A DNA stretch of 41,628 nucleotides, taken from an uncultured Prevotellaceae bacterium. Its GTDB lineage: Bacteria; Bacteroidota; Bacteroidia; Bacteroidales; Bacteroidaceae. The notes under the pieces are model-generated. The model ran no database searches and was not told the DNA's origin. It worked only from the letters and a program-made list of their open reading frames with translations. The stretch lies in assembly GCA_937898415.1 (NCBI GenBank), contig CALDLA010000028.1:1-41628 (forward strand), read 5' to 3'. Positions 32,968 through 40,266 of this stretch are shown here, in pieces (position 1 is the first letter of the stretch; each line of letters opens with the position of its first letter). A program made the position numbers and the translations under genes.

Positions 32968-33681
32968 ATGTTGATTAATTATAAGAATGTAGATATCTAT
33001 CATAAAGACGGCGACACCGTTCTACGTGGTGTTGACTTCCATGTAGAGGAAGGTGAGTTCATCTACCTCATCGGACGTGTGGGTTCAGGCAAAAGCTCAC
33101 TGCTGAAGACCATCTATTGCGAGATGGACATTGACGAGGCCGACGAAGCGATGGTATTAGGTCACGACCTGCTGACCATCCGCCGTAAGGACATACCCAC
33201 CTTGCGCCGCAAGATGGGTATCATCTTTCAGGACCTGCAACTGCTGAGCGACCGTAGCGTCTATCGCAACCTGCAATTCGTGCTGAAGGCAACGGGATGG
33301 AAGGACCGCCACGACATTGACAAGCGTATTGACGAGGTGCTGGACCAGGTATCGATGAGCGACAAGAAAGACCGTATGCCCCATGAGTTGTCGGGCGGCG
33401 AACAGCAGCGTATCAATATTGCCCGTGCCCTGCTGAACAGTCCGCAACTGATTGTGGCCGACGAGCCGACGGCCAGTCTGGATCCAGAGGCATCGGACAC
33501 CATCATCCAACTGCTGCGTGAGATATCGATGCGTGGCACAGCGGTCGTGCTGACTACCCACAACCGTTCGCTCCTGAACAAATATCCAGGCATCGTCTAT
33601 CGATGCAATGCGGAGAAACTGGAGGAAGTGACCAACGACTACAATCAGATGCAGTTGTCGGAAGAAGAATTGAAAGATTGA
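32968..33681 (+). CDS. ftsE: Cell division ATP-binding protein FtsE
   Basis: 237 residues. Walker A 'GRVGSGKSSLLK', Q-loop 'GIIFQDLQLL', signature 'LSGGEQQRINIARALL', Walker B 'LIVADEPTASLDPE', H-loop 'LTTHNR'. 'NVDIYHKDGDTVLRGVDFHV' is typical of FtsE rather than LolD. With FtsX it controls septal peptidoglycan hydrolysis; ftsX is not next to it here, which is common in Bacteroidales. Confidence 0.9.
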   Translation: MLINYKNVDIYHKDGDTVLRGVDFHVEEGEFIYLIGRVGSGKSSLLKTIYCEMDIDEADEAMVLGHDLLTIRRKDIPTLRRKMGIIFQDLQLLSDRSVYRNLQFVLKATGWKDRHDIDKRIDEVLDQVSMSDKKDRMPHELSGGEQQRINIARALLNSPQLIVADEPTASLDPEASDTIIQLLREISMRGTAVVLTTHNRSLLNKYPGIVYRCNAEKLEEVTNDYNQMQLSEEELKD

Positions 33682-33704
33682 AGAATTAAAAACATAAAAC
33701 AGCT

Positions 33705-35024
33705 ATGAAAGTAATGAAATTCGGCGGAACCTCCGTAGGTACGCCACAGAGAATGAAAGATGTGACCAGTCTCGTCACCAAGTCGGGCGAGCCTGTATTC
33801 GTTGTGCTCTCAGCCATGTCGGGAACCACCAACTCGCTGGTGGAAATCTCAGACTATCTTTACAAGAAGAATCCCGACGGTGCCAACGAGGTCATCAACC
33901 GCCTGGAGTCCAAGTACATGAAGCATGTGGAGGAACTCTACACGAATGAGGACAGCAAGCAGACGACACGTGACTTCCTGAAGGATGAGTTCAACTACCT
34001 GCGCTCGTTCACCAAGGAGATTTTCACCTCGTTCGAGGAGAAGGCCATTGTGGCACAGGGTGAGATGATGTCTACCAACATGGTGGTGAACTACATGAAA
34101 CAACAGGGCATCAAGGCCGTGCTGCTGAACGCGCTTGACTTCATGCGCACGGACAAGAACGCTGAGCCCGACCTCGTCTATATCAAGGAGAAGCTGAGCG
34201 CCATCATGGCCGAGAACGAAGGTCAGCAGGTATATGTCACTCAGGGTTTTATCTGCCGAAATGCCTATGGCGAAGTCGACAACCTGCAGCGTGGCGGCTC
34301 TGACTACACCGCTTCGCTCATCGGTGCTGCCCTCAATGCTGAGGAGATTCAGATATGGACCGACATCGACGGTATGCACAACAATGACCCGCGTGTCGTC
34401 GACAAGACACAGCCCGTCCACCAACTGCAGTTCGAGGAGGCCGCTGAGCTGGCTTACTTCGGTGCCAAGATTCTGCACCCGACGTGCGTTCAGCCTGCCA
34501 AGTATGCCGGCATCCCCGTCCGTCTGCTGAACACGATGGATCCCGATGCCGAGGGTACCACCATCTCAAACCAGACGGAGTACGGAAAGATTAAGGCCGT
34601 CGCCGCCAAGGACAATATCATCGCCATCAAGATCAAGTCTTCACGCATGCTCCTGGCGACGGGTTTCCTGCGCAAGGTCTTCGAAATATTCGAGTCCTAC
34701 CAGACGCCCATCGACATGGTATGTACGTCAGAGGTCGGCGTATCGATGAGTATCGACAACTCTTCCCATCTGGGCGAGATTGTTGACGAGTTGAAGAAGT
34801 ATGGTACCGTCACCGTTGATACCGGCATGTGCATCATCTGTGTGGTGGGCGACCTTGACTGGTCGAACATCGGCTTTGAGACGCGTGTGATGGATGCCCT
34901 GAAGAACATCCCTGTGCGCATGATTTCGTATGGTGGATCCAACTACAACATCTCGTTCCTGATTAAGGAGGAAGACAAGAAGCGCGCCCTGCAGAGTCTG
35001 AGCGACAACCTGTTCAATAACTAA
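33705..35024 (+). CDS. lysC: Aspartate kinase
   Basis: 439 residues. 'KVMKFGGTSVGTPQRMKDV' is the ATP/Lys site; 'LQRGGSDYTASLIGAALNAEEIQIWTDIDG' region is the aspartate-binding site; two ACT domains follow ('IKIKSSRMLLATGFLRKVF' and 'VCVVGDL'-like 'ICVVGDLDW'). The monofunctional form without homoserine dehydrogenase. Makes aspartyl phosphate for lysine, threonine and methionine; the pairing with lysA (21 bases on) points to lysine/DAP supply and possible feedback by lysine. I see no lysine riboswitch in the 23-base gap before it. Confidence 0.95.
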   Translation: MKVMKFGGTSVGTPQRMKDVTSLVTKSGEPVFVVLSAMSGTTNSLVEISDYLYKKNPDGANEVINRLESKYMKHVEELYTNEDSKQTTRDFLKDEFNYLRSFTKEIFTSFEEKAIVAQGEMMSTNMVVNYMKQQGIKAVLLNALDFMRTDKNAEPDLVYIKEKLSAIMAENEGQQVYVTQGFICRNAYGEVDNLQRGGSDYTASLIGAALNAEEIQIWTDIDGMHNNDPRVVDKTQPVHQLQFEEAAELAYFGAKILHPTCVQPAKYAGIPVRLLNTMDPDAEGTTISNQTEYGKIKAVAAKDNIIAIKIKSSRMLLATGFLRKVFEIFESYQTPIDMVCTSEVGVSMSIDNSSHLGEIVDELKKYGTVTVDTGMCIICVVGDLDWSNIGFETRVMDALKNIPVRMISYGGSNYNISFLIKEEDKKRALQSLSDNLFNN

Positions 35025-35045
35025 ACTCTCAACTGCAACACAAAC

Positions 35046-36203
35046 ATGAAAGGTATTTTCCCCGTAGAGAAATTCAAGGACATCAGAACGCCCTTCTACT
35101 ACTACGATACAGACTTATTAAGACAGACGCTGCGTGCCATTAACGCAGAAACCAGCCGTCATGAAGGATGGCACGTTCACTACGCTGTCAAGGCCAATGC
35201 CAACCCCAAGCTGCTCACCATCATCCGTGAGGCCGGCCTGGGGGCTGACTGCGTCAGCGGCGGCGAGATTGAGGTTTGCGTGCGAGCCGGCTTTCCTGGT
35301 TCGAAGATTGTCTTCGCCGGTGTAGGCAAGAGCGACTGGGAAATCAACCTCGGACTGGACCGCGACATTTTCTGCTTCAACGTCGAGAGCATTCCTGAGC
35401 TGGAGGTCATCAACGAACTGGCAGCAGCCAAGGGGAAGGTGGCCCGCGTGGCTTTCCGACTGAACCCCAACGTAGGTGCCCACACCCATGCCAACATCAC
35501 CACCGGTCTGGCTGAGAACAAGTTCGGCATCGCCATGCGCGACATGGTGCCTGTCATCGAACATGCCCGCCAGCTGAAGAACATCCAGGTCGTAGGACTC
35601 CACTTCCACATCGGCAGTCAGATTCTCGACATGGGCGACTTCCAGGCACTCTGCAACCGCATCAATGAACTGCAGGACGAGTTGGAACGTCATCGCATCT
35701 TTGTGGAGCATATCAACGTGGGAGGTGGACTCGGTATCGACTATGAACATCCCAACCGCGTCCCCCTACCCGACTTCAAGGCTTACTTCGACACATACGC
35801 CAAGAAGCTGAAACTGCGCCCAGGCCAGACGCTGCACTTCGAACTGGGTCGCGCCGTTGTGGCCCAGTGCGGCTCGCTTATCACGCGTACCTTATATATA
35901 AAGAAGGGGGCTGTCAAGCAGTTTGCCATCGTCGATGCCGGTTTCACCGACCTGATCCGTCCTGCGCTCTATCAGGCTTACCACAAGATTGAGAACATCT
36001 GCAGCAATGAGCCGACAGAAACATACGACGTGGTAGGACCCATCTGTGAGTCGACGGACGTCTTTGCCAAGCAAATCGATTTGAACGGCACCAAGCGCGG
36101 CGACCTCTTGGCCATCCGCTCAGCAGGTGCCTACGGCGAAATCATGGCTTCGCATTACAACTGTCGTTTACTGCCCGAAGGCTATACCAGCGACGAGCTC
36201 TAA
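35046..36203 (+). CDS. lysA: Diaminopimelate decarboxylase
   Basis: 385 residues. PLP lysine K49 in 'HYAVKANAN'; 'GADCVSGGEIEVCVRAGF'; 'HFHIGSQI'; 'HINVGGGLGIDYEH'; 'FELGRAVVAQCG'; and the active-site Cys in 'GPICESTDVFAKQ'. Converts meso-DAP to lysine, cytoplasm. Its stop (36201-36203) overlaps the stop of the converging channel gene, so there is no room for a terminator between them. Confidence 0.96.
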   Translation: MKGIFPVEKFKDIRTPFYYYDTDLLRQTLRAINAETSRHEGWHVHYAVKANANPKLLTIIREAGLGADCVSGGEIEVCVRAGFPGSKIVFAGVGKSDWEINLGLDRDIFCFNVESIPELEVINELAAAKGKVARVAFRLNPNVGAHTHANITTGLAENKFGIAMRDMVPVIEHARQLKNIQVVGLHFHIGSQILDMGDFQALCNRINELQDELERHRIFVEHINVGGGLGIDYEHPNRVPLPDFKAYFDTYAKKLKLRPGQTLHFELGRAVVAQCGSLITRTLYIKKGAVKQFAIVDAGFTDLIRPALYQAYHKIENICSNEPTETYDVVGPICESTDVFAKQIDLNGTKRGDLLAIRSAGAYGEIMASHYNCRLLPEGYTSDEL

Positions 36204-36826
36204 TCCTCCTTTCCCTCGCCTTTCAGCGTGGGCAGGGAGATATGATAGCGAACGGCCAAAAAACGAATCACACAAGTGGTAAGAAACGAGATGGTGGCTG
36301 TCAGTTCTACTGGCAGCCCTATTTCTGTCAAGCCCCAATAGGCGACACCTCCTAAGACACAGGCCATTGCATAGATTTCCTTGTGGAAGATGACGGGCTC
36401 ATTGTTCAACAGCACATCGCGGATGACGCCACCCGCCGAACCCGTGATACATCCCATGATGATAGCCACCCAGAAGGGCTGTCCGAAGGCCAGCGATTTC
36501 TGGATGCCCGCAATGGTGAACAAGGCCAGTCCCAGCGTATCAAAAACAAACCACGCATTCTTCAGCGGTTCCATCCATCGTCCGAAGAATACCACCGTCA
36601 ACAGCGCTACGGCCGTACATATCAAATAGATAGGTGTGGTCATCCAGAAAGGTGTGGTGCCCAGCATCACGTCGCGCATCGTACCACCGCCTATAGCGAC
36701 GGCAATGCCACAGATGTAGCCCCCAAACCAGTCGAAGTGCTTGGCGGCTGCGTGACGAATACCTGATATGGCAAAGGCAAACGTACCTAACAGCTCAATA
36801 ATCTTAATAACAATATCCTGTTCCAC
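36200..36826 (-). CDS. TRIC-type (UPF0126/YicG) cation channel family protein
   Basis: 208 residues, seven hydrophobic helices, with two repeats that each carry the glycine-rich motif: 'AIAVGGGTMRDVMLG' and 'GCITGSAGGVIRDVLL'. Prokaryotic TRIC proteins form trimeric inner-membrane channels for potassium or sodium; other members have been linked to glycine uptake. The start is GTG at 36826, whose bases touch the heptamer tract coming from rarA. The 3' end overlaps the lysA stop. Confidence 0.88.
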   Translation of the reverse strand: MEQDIVIKIIELLGTFAFAISGIRHAAAKHFDWFGGYICGIAVAIGGGTMRDVMLGTTPFWMTTPIYLICTAVALLTVVFFGRWMEPLKNAWFVFDTLGLALFTIAGIQKSLAFGQPFWVAIIMGCITGSAGGVIRDVLLNNEPVIFHKEIYAMACVLGGVAYWGLTEIGLPVELTATISFLTTCVIRFLAVRYHISLPTLKGEGKED

Positions 36827-36867
36827 TCTTCACTTCTTCACTCTTCACTTCTTCACTCTTCACTTCT
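36827..36867 (-). repeat. Heptamer tract joining rarA stop to channel-gene start
   Basis: Minus strand GAAGAGT and GAAGAAGT units in alternation (7 and 8 bases). The rarA stop TGA (36860-36862) lies in it and the GTG start of the channel gene follows its last unit. Confidence 0.9.
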
Positions 36868-38134
36868 TAAATCTTTCCCCCCAATAGGCTACCATACGCT
36901 CGTAGAGCTTCTCCTCCGACGGCGAGTGCTGTCCGTGCCAGAGCCGTTCACCCGTCAGCGCATCAGGCAGATACTGCTGAGGAGTGAAATTGCCGGGGAA
37001 GTCGTGCGGATATTTATAGCCGTCGTGATAGCCTAACTCCTTCATCAACTGCGTAGGGGCATTGCGGATGGGCAGCGGTACGGGCTGATTACCAGTACGT
37101 CGCACCAAGTCGAGGGCTGCGTCAATGCCTAAGTAAGCCGAATTGCTCTTCGCCGACGTCGCCAGATAGACCGTACACTCTGCCAAGGGAATACGTCCCT
37201 CAGGCCATCCTATCTTCTGTACGGCATCAAAGGCCGCATTGGCCAACAGCAGGGCATTAGGATTCGCCAACCCGATGTCCTCAGCCGCCGAGATAACCAG
37301 TCGGCGGGCAATGAACTTCGGGTCCTCCCCACCCTCTATCATCCGCGCTAACCAATAGAGTGCCGCATCAGGGTCGCTGCCTCGGATGCTCTTGATGAAG
37401 GCTGAGATGATGTCGTAGTGCATCTCACCGTCCTTGTCGTAGGCCAGTGGGTTCTGCTGCAAACGGGCCAGGACGATCTCATTGTTGACAACGACCTTTT
37501 CGGATGCGTCAGCCTCTACCACTAACTCCAGGATGTTCAACAGCTTACGGGCGTCACCACCGCTGAAACGCAACAATGCGTCCGTTTCAGCCAGTTCTAT
37601 GTCACGCTCCTTCAGGATGATGTCCGTCGTGACGGCCCGATGCAGCAACTGCAGCAGGTCATCCTTCTCTAACGACTTCAATACGTAGAGCTGGCAACGC
37701 GACAACAGCGGACGGATGACCTCGAACGAAGGATTCTCCGTCGTAGCACCTATCAACGTGACGATGCCCCGCTCAACAGCACCCAACAACGAGTCCTGCT
37801 GCGACTTGGAGAAACGGTGAATCTCGTCGATAAACAGGATGGGCGAAGCCTCGTTGAAGAAGCGCCCCTTCTGGGCCTTCTCTATCACATCGCGCACATC
37901 CTTCACGCCGCTGGTCACTGCCGACAGCGTATAGAACGGTGTCTCCAGCCGGTTGGCGATAATCTGCGCCAGCGTCGTCTTTCCCACGCCCGGTGGTCCC
38001 CACAATATGAACGACGAGATGCGTCCTGAGTCAATCATCCGACGCAGGATAGCCCCCTCGCCCACCAAGTGCTGCTGTCCGATGTAGTCGTCAAGCGTAC
38101 GGGGTCTCAGTCTTTCAGCTAATGGTTGTGACAT
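36860..38134 (-). CDS. rarA: Replication-associated recombination protein A (AAA+ ATPase)
   Basis: 424 residues from ATG 38134; the frame extends 20 codons into the promoter. 'LAERLRPRTLDDYIGQQHLVG' is the family start; Walker A 'GPPGVGKTT', Walker B 'LFIDEIHRFSKSQQD', sensor 1 'LIGATTENPSFE', sensor 2 'SGGDARKLLN', and the C-terminal MgsA domain ('IRGSDPDAALYWLARMIEGG'). Acts at stalled forks with SSB. Expressed from a full consensus promoter at 38152. Confidence 0.96.
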   Translation of the reverse strand: MSQPLAERLRPRTLDDYIGQQHLVGEGAILRRMIDSGRISSFILWGPPGVGKTTLAQIIANRLETPFYTLSAVTSGVKDVRDVIEKAQKGRFFNEASPILFIDEIHRFSKSQQDSLLGAVERGIVTLIGATTENPSFEVIRPLLSRCQLYVLKSLEKDDLLQLLHRAVTTDIILKERDIELAETDALLRFSGGDARKLLNILELVVEADASEKVVVNNEIVLARLQQNPLAYDKDGEMHYDIISAFIKSIRGSDPDAALYWLARMIEGGEDPKFIARRLVISAAEDIGLANPNALLLANAAFDAVQKIGWPEGRIPLAECTVYLATSAKSNSAYLGIDAALDLVRRTGNQPVPLPIRNAPTQLMKELGYHDGYKYPHDFPGNFTPQQYLPDALTGERLWHGQHSPSEEKLYERMVAYWGERFKK

Positions 38135-38151
38135 CAATCGTTCTTGCGCTG

Positions 38152-38182
38152 CAAAATTACGAATTATTTCCCATACAACAAA
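38152..38182 (-). promoter_or_regulatory. Promoter of rarA
   Basis: Minus strand TTTG (38179-38182), 19 bases, TAATTTTG (38152-38159): full consensus, 17 bases before the start codon. Repeat array B begins 41 bases upstream of the -33 box. Confidence 0.75.
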
Positions 38183-38222
38183 GGACTGGAACAAAAAACT
38201 ATCGATTACAAGTAAAAAACCG

Positions 38223-38278
38223 TTTATTAATAAATAGCACGTTATTTATTAATAAATTGCATGCTATTTATTAATAAA
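38223..38278. repeat. 22-bp dyad array B (3 copies, TTTATTAATAAA)
   Basis: The perfect 12-bp palindrome TTTATTAATAAA at 38223, 38245 and 38267, period exactly 22, with ten-base spacers. Copies 2 and 3 extend to 14 bp (ATTTATTAATAAAT). It lies upstream of the rarA promoter. Confidence 0.9.
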
Positions 38279-38301
38279 TGACATCCTGCTGCAATTATGG
38301 A

Positions 38302-38321
38302 CTCAACTTTTGCAAGTTGAG
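38302..38321. repeat. Perfect hairpin CTCAACTT / AAGTTGAG
   Basis: Eight-base arms at 38302-38309 and 38314-38321 around a four-base loop. It lies between arrays B and C. No T run follows on either strand, so ordinary termination is not supported. To its right is a short direct repeat CTAACTTCTC (about 38331-38350). Confidence 0.6.
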
Positions 38322-38371
38322 AGAAGTTCTCCTAACTTCTCCTAACTTCCTAAATTGAGCTGTGCGAAATG

Positions 38372-38449
38372 ACTTAGAGCCAAATGGGGAGTTGGCTCGA
38401 GCTAAAAAGGGTTTTGGCTCGAGCTAAATGGGGTTTTGGCTCGAGCCAA
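38372..38449. repeat. 22-bp dyad array C (4 copies, TTGGCTCGAGCCAA)
   Basis: GGCTCGAGC starts at 38394, 38416 and 38438; a diverged unit (ACTTAGAGC) starts at 38372; period exactly 22. The last copy is a perfect 14-bp palindrome (38436-38449). The spacer AAATGGGGTTTT is conserved. The array begins 17 bases after the stop of the 55-residue gene on the minus strand. Confidence 0.88.
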
Positions 38450-38465
38450 TTATGGAGGGTACTTT

Positions 38466-38633
38466 TTACAGAAAATCGGTGAATATCATTCGTGTCTCTG
38501 CATTCATCGACCCGTCCTCATCTATACCGCCAAAGCCGATGCCATTGTTGCCTTGAACACCGCTGGCGGCAATCATCTCTTCACTGATGTATTCCAGCAC
38601 TTCAACGGCTGGAGCTGTATATTCTCTTTTCAT
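38466..38633 (-). CDS. Small 55-residue protein, Gly-rich, RiPP-precursor-like
   Basis: Read on the minus strand: starts 'MKREYTAPAVEVLEYISEEM', then 'IAASG', a Gly-rich stretch 'VQGNNGIGFGGIDEDGS' and ends '..IFTDFL'. Three ATGs in a row (38639, 38636, 38633) precede it; the surface-protein stop at 38641 is 1-7 bases upstream, so the two are one operon. Small Bacteroidales proteins of the form K-x-Y-x-x-P-x-x-E-V...(A/S)(A/S)G plus a Gly-rich tail are common beside surface proteins; their role is not known to me. It has the shape of a leader followed by a small-residue core, but no modifying enzyme is in the window. Confidence 0.65.
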   Translation of the reverse strand: MKREYTAPAVEVLEYISEEMIAASGVQGNNGIGFGGIDEDGSMNAETRMIFTDFL

Positions 38634-38640
38634 CATCATT

Positions 38641-39236
38641 TCACTTCTTCACCACTTTCTTTCCATTTACAATGTAGACGCCCTTACCAGCCTTGCTTAC
38701 CCGCTGACCGTTAAGGTTGTAAACTTCACTCTTCACCCCATCACTCTTCACTTCTACACTATTCACTAGCGTAGCGCCCAGTGTATGGCCATTGATCGAG
38801 AAAGTGATACGGGCTCCGGCAACATCATAATAAGCATCCAGCACATCCCTAAATTCGAAGTAGGCACGGAAAGCCTTGATGGGTGTATCACCTACAGAGT
38901 AATAGAAATTGTTGCCACTGAGGAACACATTCTCCTCAGGCACCTTCGTTGCCGTATAGGTGCCATACATGTAGCCACGCTCTGATGCCTTTGATCCTAC
39001 CTGAACCTTTGGCTCAGCACTCGCTGAAATGTTGACCCCGTCAACCGTAAACTCCGTCACAGGCTCCTCCACCTTGATAATATAGGGATGGTTCGCCTCA
39101 ATAGATGTCACCGTTGTAAAGCCGACATTAATGCCCACGACACTTCCACCTTCCTTCACGGAGTTCCAACTGGTGAAATCGCCCAACTGCACACCATTAC
39201 CAAACGCCGCCTTCAACTTCGATATTGGTGTCGCTT
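38641..39236 (-). pseudogene. Secreted surface protein, C-terminal remnant with sorting-type tail
   Basis: The frame opens near 39236 without a start codon, with 'ATPISKLKAAFGNGVQLGDF' and runs on through 'ANHPYIIKVEEPVTEF', 'GYMYGTYTATKVPEENVFLS' and 'FRAYFEFRDVLDAYYDVAGA' to the tail 'YNLNGQRVSKAGKGVYIVNGKKV'. This is the usual C-terminal block of large Prevotellaceae surface proteins. The N-terminal part has been replaced by a toxin-antitoxin locus. A heptamer tract inserts VKSDGVKSE before the tail. It may be translated by read-through from the toxin frame but has no signal peptide. Confidence 0.75.
38727..38765 (-). repeat. Heptamer-type tract inside the surface-protein remnant
   Basis: Minus strand GTGAAGA/GTGAAGT-like units with two 8-base variants. 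It codes for EVKSDGVKSEV, almost the same peptide as in the membrane regulator at 8580. Confidence 0.7.
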
Positions 39237-39413
39237 TCCTGCTAACAATGGCTCCAAGGTATAGGAAATCGGATGTTTTTGTAGTCTGTCATAGATGACA
39301 GCTGCTTCTGTCAGCCATTTCGTAGCAGTCTTTTGGCCATATTCAACCTTGGCGTTTTCCACATAGTTATTGAAAAGACGCCAAGCTTGTTTTCTCCATT
39401 TCACTACAGCCAT
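39213..39413 (-). pseudogene. RelE/ParE-type toxin 1, truncated
   Basis: 66 residues, 'MAVVKWRKQAWRLFNNYVENAKVEYGQ' then 'YTLEPLLAGKRHQYRS' and stop. Compared with toxin 2 (107 residues) it lacks the last 40 residues, including the strand-rich end that normally carries catalytic residues of this fold. The match to toxin 2 continues as far as K-(R/K)-H-x-Y-R, so the break is at about 39217-39236, where the surface-protein remnant begins. Its start overlaps antitoxin 1 by ten bases. Most likely inactive. Confidence 0.75.
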
Positions 39414-39724
39414 GGATGTTCCTTTCTCATTGCGGCCCAGAAATCATCAACCTGAATCCACTTCTCAGGATCTTCAATGCCAGCATCTACCTCGTCCAAA
39501 TCGGCTTCCATCTCAGCCACCCGTTGCTCGAACACCTCTGGGTCGTCGGTGTAGAATCCGAATGCCCCCAAAGGGATACGGTCTATTTTCTCTGCATCTT
39601 CACCCATATAAATGACACCAGAATGGCTATACTCCCGTGTGGGGTATGCCACTGCAGGCTCAGCAGCCGTTATACAGCCAATGCCGTCCTCTTCTTCTAA
39701 TCTCGGATATCTCTTCTCTTCCAT
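39404..39724 (-). CDS. Antitoxin 1 of a ParE-type toxin-antitoxin pair
   Basis: 106 residues from ATG 39724. Front half 'MEEKRYPRLEEEDGIGCI..' and 'VAYPTREYSHSGVIYMGEDA' is acidic; the C-terminal part 'EKWIQVDDFWAAMRKEHPWL' is the likely toxin-binding end. Residues 1-95 are the same as in antitoxin 2 except one position, whereas the last 15 differ. No classical DNA-binding motif is seen. With toxin 1 truncated, this may be an orphan that still neutralises or regulates in trans. Confidence 0.75.
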   Translation of the reverse strand: MEEKRYPRLEEEDGIGCITAAEPAVAYPTREYSHSGVIYMGEDAEKIDRIPLGAFGFYTDDPEVFEQRVAEMEADLDEVDAGIEDPEKWIQVDDFWAAMRKEHPWL

Positions 39725-39836
39725 AATCTCATTTATTAGACCGCAGCCGCCCACGAATGAGCTGTCAAGCGATGGTGCAAAGATACGAATAAGTGAGAAA
39801 AGAACAAAAAAAAAGACAACTTTTTTTATTTTTTCT
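39455..39836. repeat. Duplicated segment, copy 1 (promoter and antitoxin front)
   Basis: About 380 bases nearly identical to 40308-40690: a handful of substitutions and small A/T-run length changes only. It covers the promoter, leader and the first about 90 codons of the antitoxin. The match ends abruptly near AATCCACTTCTC inside the antitoxin gene. Confidence 0.9.
39778..39808 (-). promoter_or_regulatory. Promoter of toxin-antitoxin locus 1
   Basis: Minus strand TTTG (39805-39808), 19 bases, TATCTTTG (39778-39785), followed by CACCATCGCTTGACAG. The same sequence drives locus 2. Confidence 0.8.
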
Positions 39837-39903
39837 TTCGAGCGTGAGTATCTTAGACGAAGTCAGAGATAAGAAATAAAATTGAAAGTTCCAAGAAATT
39901 GTG

Positions 39904-39934
39904 CAAAAAAATCCGAACTGCCAAACAATTCGGA
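39904..39934 (-). terminator. Rho-independent terminator of toxin-antitoxin locus 2
   Basis: On the minus strand TCCGAA and TTCGGA (39929-39934 and 39912-39917) pair around an 11-base loop, then a run of T (comp. of 39905-39911). It begins nine bases after the toxin 2 stop. Confidence 0.75.
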
Positions 39935-39942
39935 GAATATTT

Positions 39943-40266
39943 CTATCGGATTCTTCGTTTCAATGCCTCTGGGCTCATCCGGGTATCCCAGAGATCAGCA
40001 ACTCGTACCGTGTCTGACGAAGGATAATAACAATAAATCAACTTGAACCGCCGGTTCATTAAATGACAATACCTATAGATATGCTTTTTTCCCGCTAATA
40101 ATGGTTCCGGTGTATAAGATGTCGGCATAGAACCGATGCGAGCTTCAGCGTATGCGATTTCATTTGCCCAGCGTTTGACAGTAGCCTTTCCAAACTCGAT
40201 ACTGGAATACCGTAAACGTTCGTCAAGAACCCTACTTGCTCTTTTCTGCCAGATTATCTTAGCCAT
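39943..40266 (-). CDS. RelE/ParE-type toxin 2
   Basis: 107 residues from ATG 40266. 'MAKIIWQKRASRVLDERLRY' and 'EFGKATVKRWANEI' are the two helices of the ParE/RelE fold, followed by 'YTPEPLLAGKKHIYRYCHLM' and the beta strands 'RRFKLIYCYYPSSDTVRVADLWDTRMSPEAL'-type end (basic residues and the D-L-W-D-T-R closing strand). It would act on the ribosome or gyrase. The start overlaps antitoxin 2 by 13 bases, as in other type II systems with the antitoxin first. Confidence 0.88.
   Translation of the reverse strand: MAKIIWQKRASRVLDERLRYSSIEFGKATVKRWANEIAYAEARIGSMPTSYTPEPLLAGKKHIYRYCHLMNRRFKLIYCYYPSSDTVRVADLWDTRMSPEALKRRIR

Noticed and set aside
33682..33704. Lysine riboswitch before lysC
   Set aside because: The gap after ftsE is 23 bases, far too short for the riboswitch, and no such fold is visible in ftsE.
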